Positions 1 to 5,413 of a stretch of DNA of 10,513 nucleotides are shown here, in pieces. The notes beneath the pieces were generated by a model that did no database searches, had not been told where the DNA came from, and worked only from the letters and a program-made list of their open reading frames with translations. The position numbers were made by a program, and so were the translations under genes. Source of the DNA: Verrucomicrobiota bacterium. GTDB lineage: Bacteria; Verrucomicrobiota; Verrucomicrobiia; Opitutales; Oceanipulchritudinaceae. Position 1 is the stretch's first letter, and each line of letters begins with the position of its first letter. The stretch spans positions 1 to 10,513 of the forward strand of contig JAAAOD010000059.1 of assembly GCA_009908535.1 (NCBI GenBank), written 5' to 3'.

Positions 1-1
1 C

Positions 2-1162
2 TTTTCCTCGGGTGAGGAAACGAGTTTCCATACCGTCCTGACCGAATGGCGTACCGCGGAGCCTGCTGCCAGCGTCTTCTCTCCGGCCGACCCGGAACAC
101 CCGTATCGGGAAGTCTTGAGGATCAACCAGCCCTTCGGGGGGCACGTCGGGGGACTGATTGCCTTTAATCCAAGTGTTACCTCCCCGCATCCCGATTACG
201 GAAACCTTTACATTGCGCTTGGGGACGGGGCTCAGGGCGGCGGGGAGGCGGATCCGCTCGAAAATGCCGAAAACGCTGCTAATCCCTACGGAGCCATACT
301 GAGGATCGATCCGACAGGCAGGGACAGCGCGAATGGCCGGTACGGACTGGTCCATGAAAATGCCTTTGCCGCCGACAGCGACCCCGCAACCCTTGCCGAA
401 GTCTATTGTTTCGGATTGAGAAATCCTCAGCGATTCGGCTGGGATCTTGTAACTGGACGTCACTACATTGCCGATATCGGCCATGACGTGATGGAGGAGG
501 TCAATCTTGCCGGGAATGGTTTCCATTTTGGCTGGGACCTCCTTGAGGGAAGCGAGGTCCTGGAGGGTGGGAACCTTTCCGGGCTGACCTCGCCGATCGC
601 GGAGTACGACCATGTGAATTTCGTTACCGATCCCCAGCCGGAAAAAGCGAACCGCGCCATCACGATCGGGGAAGTAGCCCGCGGGACCTGTGTGCCGGGA
701 CTGGAAGGGCACCTGCTCATCGCTGACTTTCCTTCGGGAATTCTCCTCACTCTGGATGTAGCGGCAGCTGCGGTCCCCGGCGGCCAGGCCGGCCTGAGGG
801 AATTTCTTGTCCACGACGGCGATGGCGTTCCCCGCCGTTTCCTTGCCCTCATCAACGAGGCAAGGGCCGCGCGCGGATTGCCGGCGACGAATCGCGCCGA
901 TGTACGCTTCGGAATCAACACGCCCGGACAGATTCTCCTCATCAACAAACAGGATGGGATCATACGGCGGGTTGAGCCCGTACATCCACCCCGGCACGTG
1001 ATCTCCAAGGCAGAGGGTGGGGAGGTTACGGTTTCATTTCAGGGAATTCTCCAACGTAGCCATGACCTCGCCACCTGGACCACGGTGATTCCTCAGCCGG
1101 AAAGCCCCCACCGGTTTACGCCCTCGTCATTACCGACCTTTTTCCAAAGCATGGTGCCTTGA
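2..1162 (+). CDS. PQQ-dependent glucose/sorbosone dehydrogenase-like protein, C-terminal part (5' end outside window)
   Basis: The reading frame is open from base 2 to the TGA at 1160-1162, giving 386 residues. The start lies beyond the left edge; the internal TTG at 116 is not a credible start because coding sequence continues upstream of it. The sequence follows the beta-propeller pattern of the soluble glucose/sorbosone dehydrogenase (GSDH) family: 'HPDYGNLYIALGDG' (nt 188-229), 'NPYGAILRIDPTG' (nt 281-319), 'FGLRNPQRFGWD' (nt 410-445, with the arginines that bind PQQ or substrate in relatives), 'YIADIGHDVMEEVN' (nt 464-505) and 'GFHFGWDLLEG' (nt 518-550). The last ~55 residues form a separate small domain ending '..W....P..P..FTP...P.FF', of the sort appended to many secreted verrucomicrobial proteins. 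Family knowledge suggests an extracytoplasmic sugar or aldose oxidoreductase. The actual substrate cannot be read here, and a non-catalytic propeller is possible. The signal peptide would lie outside the window. Confidence 0.85.
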   Translation, partial: FSSGEETSFHTVLTEWRTAEPAASVFSPADPEHPYREVLRINQPFGGHVGGLIAFNPSVTSPHPDYGNLYIALGDGAQGGGEADPLENAENAANPYGAILRIDPTGRDSANGRYGLVHENAFAADSDPATLAEVYCFGLRNPQRFGWDLVTGRHYIADIGHDVMEEVNLAGNGFHFGWDLLEGSEVLEGGNLSGLTSPIAEYDHVNFVTDPQPEKANRAITIGEVARGTCVPGLEGHLLIADFPSGILLTLDVAAAAVPGGQAGLREFLVHDGDGVPRRFLALINEARAARGLPATNRADVRFGINTPGQILLINKQDGIIRRVEPVHPPRHVISKAEGGEVTVSFQGILQRSHDLATWTTVIPQPESPHRFTPSSLPTFFQSMVP

Positions 1163-1167
1163 AATTC

Positions 1168-1229
1168 CGCAAAGGGGTCAGACCTTGGATTTTGACATAT
1201 GCCAAAATCCAAGGTCTGACCCCTTTGCG
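1168..1229. repeat. 62-bp near-perfect palindrome (mobile palindromic element and/or bidirectional terminator)
   Basis: Two perfectly complementary 27-bp arms (1168-1194 and 1203-1229) flank an 8-base centre (1195-1202). That centre contains the palindrome CATATG, so only one base pair in the whole element is mismatched. The arms contain AAAGGGGTCAGACC on one side and GGTCTGACCCCTTT on the other. The element begins 5 bp after the GSDH stop codon and ends 5 bp beyond the encoded CCA of tRNA-Val, so it fills the gap between two convergent transcription units. It could end transcription from either side, although no T-run follows. From memory, related GGGGTCAGACC palindromes are dispersed in many bacterial genomes, sometimes near Y1 (REP-associated) transposases. 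That link is inference, as no transposase lies in this window. Confidence 0.85.
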
Positions 1230-1234
1230 TTGGA

Positions 1235-1311
1235 TGGTGGGCGCGTGCGGACTCGAACCGCAGACTTCTACCGTGTGAAGGTAGCGCTCTAACCAACTGA
1301 GCTACGCGCCC
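1235..1311 (-). tRNA. tRNA-Val (anticodon CAC), CCA encoded
   Basis: On the minus strand the cloverleaf is complete. The acceptor stem is GGGCGCG/CGCGCCC, the D arm is GCTC..GAGC with loop AGTTGGTTA, and the anticodon arm is CTACC/GGTAG with the seven-base loop TTCACAC. This places CAC at positions 34-36, which reads GTG (valine). The variable loop is AAGTC, and the T arm TGCGG/CCGCA carries the loop TTCGAGT. The discriminator base is A (1238), and the CCA end is encoded (1235-1237). The mature body without CCA is 74 nt (1238-1311). It lies 57 bp downstream of the threonine aldolase stop on the same strand, immediately before the long palindrome. Confidence 0.96.
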
Positions 1312-1327
1312 GCAAAGTTTCGGATAA

Positions 1328-1357
1328 GAAGTAGGGGGATGGCGGGGGAAAGGTCAA
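1328..1357 (-). promoter_or_regulatory. possible promoter for tRNA-Val
   Basis: On the minus strand a TTGACC hexamer (1352-1357) is followed, after an 18-base spacer, by TACTTC (1328-1333). A start site about 10 bases upstream of the tRNA would fit. The -35 is good and the -10 is poor, so this is only a candidate. The alternative is that the tRNA is co-transcribed with the aldolase gene upstream. Confidence 0.3.
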
Positions 1358-1368
1358 TCCCCTGATGA

Positions 1369-2451
1369 TCAATGCTGCTGAACGGGGAAGGCGGGGCGCT
1401 GGTCCTCGGTGGAGTGGACGAGTTCGCGGACGTCGTGGAGAAAGGCATCGACATCGGCGGGGGCGGTGTCCCATGAGCACATGAGGCGGCAACCGCCGGC
1501 GGCGATGAAGTCGTAGAATTGCCAGCCACGGGAATAGAGGCCGGAGATGACGCGGTCGTCAAAGCGGGCGAAGACGGCGTTGGCCTGACGGGGAAAGGCG
1601 ATGCCGACGTCGTCGATGGCGGCGAGGCCTTCCTCGAGGCGACGGGCCATGGCGTTGGCATGGGCGGCGTGGCGGAGCCAGGCCCCGTCGCGGAGGACGC
1701 CCAGCCACGGCGCGCTGAGGTAGCGCATCTTCGAGCAGAGCTGGCCAGCCTGCTTGCAACGGTATTCGAATTCGCGGGCGCGGTCCCGGTTGAAAAAGAC
1801 GACGGCTTCCCCGACGGCAAGGCCGTTCTTGGTCCCGCCGAGGCAAAGGACATCGACGCCGGCACGCCAGGTGATGTCCTTGGGGGAGCAATGCAGCTCC
1901 GCGAGGGCATTGGCGAAGCGGGCGCCGTCCATGTGCAGGGAGAGCCCGAGGCCGTGCGTGATGGCGCCGATGCGGCGGACTTCCTCGGGATCGTAGACGG
2001 TGCCGACCTCGGTGCTCTGGGTGACGCTGACCACCTTGGGCTTGGGAAAGTGCAGGTCGTTGCGGCGGTGGACGGTGCTTTCGACCGCATCGGGACTGAC
2101 CTTGCCATGCGGCCCGTCGACGAGGAGAATCTTGCTGCCTCCGGAATAAAATTCGGGGGCGCCGCACTCGTCGGTCTCGATGTGCGCGATCTGGTGGCAG
2201 ATGACACTGTGATAGCTCTGGCAGAGGGTGGCGAGGGCGAGGGAATTGGCGGCGGTGCCGTTGAAGACGAAGAAAACCTCGCAGCCGGTTTCGAAAATGT
2301 CGCGGATGGCATCGCAGGCGGCCTTCGTATCGTCGTCCGAACCGTAGGCGGGACTGTGGTCGGCATTGGCGCGGGCCATGGCCTCCCATGCCTCCGGACA
2401 GACACCGGCATTGTTGTCACTGGCGAAGTTGCGGGGACGATCGGAATTCAT
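1369..2451 (-). CDS. ltaE: low-specificity L-threonine aldolase (PLP-dependent)
   Basis: This 360-residue protein has the length and sequence pattern of bacterial low-specificity L-threonine aldolases (fold-type I, beta-eliminating lyase family), which cleave L-threonine or allo-threonine to glycine and acetaldehyde in the cytoplasm. Visible landmarks are the N-terminal 'FASDNNAGVCPEAWEAM' (residues 9-25), 'FFVFNGTAANSLAL' (60-73, phosphate-binding region), 'AHIETDE' with H90 in the position of the histidine that stacks on PLP, 'HMDGARFANA' (173-182, D175 for the pyridine nitrogen and R178) and 'GGTKNG' (205-210) with K208 as the Schiff-base lysine. All key residues appear intact. The ATG at 2449-2451 fits the family N-terminus, but no clear Shine-Dalgarno precedes it. 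The gene is divergent from glnS across 62 bp and is followed by tRNA-Val on the same strand. The family assignment is firm; the substrate stereopreference is not visible. Confidence 0.93.
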   Translation of the reverse strand: MNSDRPRNFASDNNAGVCPEAWEAMARANADHSPAYGSDDDTKAACDAIRDIFETGCEVFFVFNGTAANSLALATLCQSYHSVICHQIAHIETDECGAPEFYSGGSKILLVDGPHGKVSPDAVESTVHRRNDLHFPKPKVVSVTQSTEVGTVYDPEEVRRIGAITHGLGLSLHMDGARFANALAELHCSPKDITWRAGVDVLCLGGTKNGLAVGEAVVFFNRDRAREFEYRCKQAGQLCSKMRYLSAPWLGVLRDGAWLRHAAHANAMARRLEEGLAAIDDVGIAFPRQANAVFARFDDRVISGLYSRGWQFYDFIAAGGCRLMCSWDTAPADVDAFLHDVRELVHSTEDQRPAFPVQQH

Positions 2452-2513
2452 TTATGGAGAGGATTTGACGTTGGCAAAAGAAGCGCGGGACGCAACAATC
2501 AACCGTTTATCTT

Positions 2514-4199
2514 ATGGAAGCCAAGGACAGCGACAAGCCGACGCGCAATTTCATTGAGGAAATCATCGATGCCGACCTTGCCGAAGGGCGTGCGGAAACC
2601 GTGGTCACGCGCTTCCCGCCGGAACCCAACGGCTACCTGCACATCGGGCACGCCGTTTCCATCTGCCTGAATCACGGCCTTGCACAGAAGTACGGCGGGC
2701 GCTTCCACCTGCGTTTCGACGATACGAACCCGATCAAGGAGGAGGCGGCCTACGTCGAGGCGATCAAGGAGGACGTGCGCTGGCTCGGGGCGGAATGGGG
2801 CGGGCATCTCCACTTTGCCTCCGACTATTTCGACCAGCTCTATGAATGGGCGGAGCACCTGATCGCGGCCGGCGACGCCTATGTCGACGACGCCAGTGCG
2901 GAGGAGATCCGGGAGCTGCGCGGCACCCTCAAGGAGCCCGGCCGCGAGAGCCTCTGCCGGGAGCGCTCCCCGGAGGAGAACCTCGATCTCTTCCGCCGCA
3001 TGCGCGCGGGGGAGTTCGGCAACGGGGAAAAGACCCTGCGGGCGAAGATCGACATGGCGCATCCGAACTTGAACATGCGCGATCCCGTTCTGTATCGAAT
3101 ATTTCATGCGCCGCACCACCGCAGCGGCGACAAATGGTGCCTCTACCCGATGTACGACTTCGCCCACGGGCAGAGTGACGCCATCGAGGGCGTCACCCAC
3201 AGCATCTGCACGCTCGAGTTCGAGGACCACCGTCTCCTCTACGACTGGCTCATCGCGAAGCTCCCCGTTCCCCACACCCCGCGGCAGATCGAGTTCGCGC
3301 GCCTGAACATGACCTACACCCTCACGAGCAAGCGCAAGCTGCTCCAGTTGGTGAAGGAGGGGCACGTGCGCGGCTGGGACGATCCGCGTATGCCGACGTT
3401 GCGGGGCATCCGCCGCCGCGGCTACACGCCGGAAGCGCTGCGTGAGCTGGCGCGCCGGGCGGGCGTCGCCAAGCGCAACAAGGTCAACGACCTCGCCCTC
3501 ATGGAATTCTGCCTGCGGAAGGACCTCGAGGAGCGCGCGCCGCGCCGCATGGCCGTCCTTGATCCCGTCAAGGTGGTCATCACGAACCTTCCGGAGAACG
3601 CCCGTGAAAGCTACAGCGGACCGAACCACCCGGCCCGGCCGGAAATGGGTGAGCGTGAGGTTGTTCTCACGCGCGAAATCTACATCGAGCGTGCCGATTT
3701 CATGGAGGATCCGCCGAAGAAATACTTCCGCCTCGCGCCGGGACGGGAAGTGCGCCTGCGTTACGCCTGTTACGTCACCTGTACTGATGTCGTGAAGAAC
3801 GACGACGGCCACGTTGAGGAAATCCACGTCGAGATGGATCCGGAATCCCGCGGCGGGAGCACGCCCGACGGGCGCAAGGTGAAGGGCACGATCCACTGGG
3901 TCAGCGCGACGGAGAACGTGGCCTTCGAGTCCCGCTGGTACGAGAACCTCTTTCTGAAGGAGGATCCGAACGAGACGGAGGAGGGCGGCGATTTCCTCAA
4001 AAATCTCAATCCGCACTCCCTGCGCGTCGGCACCGGCTACGGGGAGCCGGCCCTCGCCGGCGCCCGGCCGGAGGAAAAGTTCCAGTTCGAGCGCACCGGT
4101 TACTTTTGTATCGATCCGGACACGACAGTGGAGAAGCTGGTTGTGAACCGCACGGTGGGCCTGCGCGACACCTACGGGAAAAAGCTGCAGAAGGGCTGA
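2514..4199 (+). CDS. glnS: glutaminyl-tRNA synthetase
   Basis: This 561-residue class I aminoacyl-tRNA synthetase attaches glutamine to tRNA-Gln. The catalytic domain begins with 'RFPPEPNGYLHIGHA' (residues 33-47), which holds the HIGH motif at 43-46, and continues with 'LRFDDTNP' (66-73) and 'YDFAHGQSDAIEGVTHS' (214-230). The KMSKS-type loop 'LTSKRK' follows at 270-275, then 'GWDDPRMPTLRGIRRRG' (287-303). The C-terminal anticodon-binding beta-barrels include 'TREIYIERADF' (about 386-396) and end with 'VVNRTVGLRDT'. The GlnRS-type signatures (PPEPNG, the IEGVTHS region, the paired C-terminal barrels) separate it from GluRS. The length matches bacterial GlnRS, with no YqeY-like tail. The ATG at 2514 is the only in-frame choice matching the family start. 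It lacks an evident Shine-Dalgarno; TTATCT lies directly before it. The first REP-like repeat starts 11 bp after the stop codon. Confidence 0.97.
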   Translation: MEAKDSDKPTRNFIEEIIDADLAEGRAETVVTRFPPEPNGYLHIGHAVSICLNHGLAQKYGGRFHLRFDDTNPIKEEAAYVEAIKEDVRWLGAEWGGHLHFASDYFDQLYEWAEHLIAAGDAYVDDASAEEIRELRGTLKEPGRESLCRERSPEENLDLFRRMRAGEFGNGEKTLRAKIDMAHPNLNMRDPVLYRIFHAPHHRSGDKWCLYPMYDFAHGQSDAIEGVTHSICTLEFEDHRLLYDWLIAKLPVPHTPRQIEFARLNMTYTLTSKRKLLQLVKEGHVRGWDDPRMPTLRGIRRRGYTPEALRELARRAGVAKRNKVNDLALMEFCLRKDLEERAPRRMAVLDPVKVVITNLPENARESYSGPNHPARPEMGEREVVLTREIYIERADFMEDPPKKYFRLAPGREVRLRYACYVTCTDVVKNDDGHVEEIHVEMDPESRGGSTPDGRKVKGTIHWVSATENVAFESRWYENLFLKEDPNETEEGGDFLKNLNPHSLRVGTGYGEPALAGARPEEKFQFERTGYFCIDPDTTVEKLVVNRTVGLRDTYGKKLQKG

Positions 4200-4210
4200 G
4201 CGGCGGGGTC

Positions 4211-4358
4211 GTAGCCGAAGTCTTGAAACTTTGGCCTTTATCGGTAGCCGAAGTCGTAAGACTTTGGTCGGCGGGGCAGCGGCCAAACTCTCACGAGTTC
4301 GGCTACTTCCAAACTCTCACGAGTTCGGCTACTTCCAAACTCTTACGAGTTCGGCTAC
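4211..4358. repeat. left cluster of five GTAG-headed REP-like hairpin repeats
   Basis: Five 24-nt units lie at 4211-4234 (+), 4244-4267 (+), 4283-4306 (-), 4309-4332 (-) and 4335-4358 (-). Each, read in its own orientation, has the head GTAG, an 8-base arm, a 4-base loop and a complementary 8-base arm. The arms are CCGAAGTC with GACTTTGG, or CCGAACTC with GAGTTTGG. The stem G:C pair swaps to C:G between copies, so pairing is conserved. Loops are GTAA or GTGA, both GNRA-type. The first copy has a degenerate loop-proximal stem. Units two and three face each other across 15 bp, giving an inverted pair; the last three are spaced by only 2 bp (TT). The GTAG head and hairpin architecture is that of REP sequences mobilised by REP-associated tyrosine transposases. 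No such transposase lies in the window. The cluster sits in the 3' region of glnS and may stop or stabilise its transcript. Confidence 0.88.
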
Positions 4359-4658
4359 TGAAGGGCGCATCCCGATGAGCGAGGCCTTCAGGCCTTGTCG
4401 CGCCTCTGCGCCGTTTCCCCGCAGAGCCACGCGCGGTAGCCCTCGTGCCCGGAGGGCGGGCCGGAGGTCCGCCGGGAGGAACTCCGCGGAAGCCGACCCT
4501 CCTTCGGGTCCTTCGGGCCGTGAAAGGTTTTTTTGGTCTCTGTACCCCGACCGGCGCCCCTCCTTCGTCGGGGCTTGGTCGTGGCTATCCTTCTTGCGGG
4601 CCTCCGGCCCGCTTCGTGCCGCCGTAGCGAAGGAGCGGGAGCCGTTCGGAGAATCCGG
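4359..4658. other. non-coding spacer rich in small palindromes between the two repeat clusters
   Basis: No credible gene is present here. Open frames crossing the segment read through repeat DNA and have arginine/serine-rich, low-information translations. The segment contains many short inverted repeats: AGGCC/GGCCT (4382-4395), CTCTGC/GCAGAG (4404-4426), a GTAG-headed hairpin CCCTC/GAGGG (4436-4456), GGCGGGCC/GGTCCGCC with a 3-base loop and one G:T pair (4455-4473), the nested CGACC..GCCCC/GGGGC..GGTCG (4548-4581) and the perfect GCGGGCC/GGCCCGC with loop TCC (4596-4612). CTCCTTCG occurs at 4499-4506 and 4560-4567, with its complement at 4628-4635. A run of seven T lies at 4528-4534 without a strong stem directly before it. 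It looks like a composite of short mobile palindromes. Confidence 0.65.
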
Positions 4659-4708
4659 CCAAAGTCTTACGACTTCGGCGACGGCCTGAGTTTAACGACT
4701 TCGGCTAC
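4659..4708 (-). repeat. right cluster of two REP-like hairpin repeats, overlapping the ubiE stop codon
   Basis: Two further 24-nt units, both read on the minus strand, lie at 4659-4682 and 4685-4708 with a 2-bp gap. The first has an intact stem (CCGAAGTC/GACTTTGG) and GTAA loop, but its head is GTCG instead of GTAG. The second keeps GTAG and CCGAAGTC, but its 3' arm has decayed (AACTCAGG), leaving mismatches. The GTAG head of the second unit (4705-4708) contains the TAG stop codon of ubiE (4705-4707), so the insertion touches the end of the coding sequence. Confidence 0.82.
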
Positions 4709-5403
4709 GCTTCCGCCTCGTGGAGGGCGACGATGGAGCCGGTGAGGCCGGTGGCGCGGACGGAGGCGAAGCCAGCGGCGCGGATTTCCCCGGCGAGGGC
4801 CTCCTTGGTGGGAAAGGCGCGGATGCTGCCGGCGAGGTAGTCGTAAGCGGCCTTGTCCCCGGTGCTGAGGCGGGCAAGGCGCGGCAGGACGTGGTGCAGG
4901 TAGGGTCCGTAGAGCGGTTTCAGCCAGCGCGCGGGCTGGGTGAACTCGAGCACGTGGAGGCTGCCCGTGCCCGGCTTCAGGACGCGGCGCATTTCACAGA
5001 GACCGGCGTGACGGTCCTCGAGGTTGCGCAGCCCGAAGGCGATGGTGAGGACGTCGATGGAGGCGTCCCCGAGGGGGAGGGCGAGGCAGTCCCCGAAGAA
5101 GAAGGCAATGGGCTCCGCCGGATCCCGCTGGCGCTGCTTCCGGCGGGCCACCACGAGCATCGGTTCACAGAAGTCGAGTCCGGTGACGCGGCAGCTCCGC
5201 GGCAGTTTGCGCCGCAGGGCGAAGGCCACATCGCCGGTGCCGGTGGCGAGGTCCACGACCTCGGAAGGCTGCCTCCGCACCACCGAGCGCACCAGTCGCC
5301 GGCGCCAGTACAGGTCGACCCCGCCGCTCAGAAAGTGATTGGCGAAATCATACCGTCCGGAAATGCCGGCGAACATCGACTGGACGCGGGTTCCTTCGGG
5401 CAT
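4705..5403 (-). CDS. ubiE: demethylmenaquinone / ubiquinone-biosynthesis C-methyltransferase (UbiE/MenG family)
   Basis: This 232-residue SAM-dependent methyltransferase of the UbiE/MenG family methylates the quinone ring in the last steps of menaquinone (or ubiquinone) synthesis. The N-terminus 'VQSMFAGISGRYDFANHFLS' (7-26) is typical of the family. SAM motif I is 'VVDLATGTGDVAF' (49-61), an acidic residue follows in 'VTGLDF' (73-78), and the two UbiE signatures are present: 'IAFGLRNLEDR' (121-131) and 'YDYLAGSIRAFP' (187-198). I chose the ATG at 5401-5403 because the family begins here and AAAGG lies upstream; a longer frame reaching 5523 would overlap the end of the ClpX-like gene and adds an unconserved basic stretch. 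The start is 10 bp from that gene's stop, so the two are probably co-transcribed. Without ubiG-like neighbours I cannot tell MenG from UbiE activity; menaquinone is likelier in the suggested phylum. Confidence 0.92.
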   Translation of the reverse strand: MPEGTRVQSMFAGISGRYDFANHFLSGGVDLYWRRRLVRSVVRRQPSEVVDLATGTGDVAFALRRKLPRSCRVTGLDFCEPMLVVARRKQRQRDPAEPIAFFFGDCLALPLGDASIDVLTIAFGLRNLEDRHAGLCEMRRVLKPGTGSLHVLEFTQPARWLKPLYGPYLHHVLPRLARLSTGDKAAYDYLAGSIRAFPTKEALAGEIRAAGFASVRATGLTGSIVALHEAEA

Positions 5404-5413
5404 GCGCGGACCT

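Noticed and set aside
1345..1362. Terminator after the threonine aldolase gene (stem GGGGA/TCCCC)
   Set aside because: The stem is only 5 bp with an 8-base loop and no T-run; too weak to annotate.
2465..2493. Promoter for glnS from the TTGACG box
   Set aside because: No acceptable -10 hexamer at 16-18 bases, so it is left unannotated.
1519..2670. Long plus-strand open frame (383 codons) opposite the threonine aldolase
   Set aside because: Its translation is Gly/Ala/Asp-rich without motifs. It is antisense to a well-recognised aldolase and runs into glnS out of frame; it is a GC-driven shadow.
2499..4286. 595-codon minus-strand open frame covering glnS
   Set aside because: Antisense to a clear glutaminyl-tRNA synthetase. 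The translation is low-information Arg/Val/Leu-rich and extends into the repeats; it arises from high GC at third positions.
4211..4358. Could the repeats be a CRISPR array?
   Set aside because: The spacers are 2 to 15 bp, the units occur in both orientations, and no cas gene is nearby; the hairpin architecture is REP-like.
4231..4689. Open frame across the repeat region
   Set aside because: It is made largely of translated 24-nt repeats and palindromes ('RLLPNSHEFGYFQTLTSSAT'), so it is not a plausible protein.
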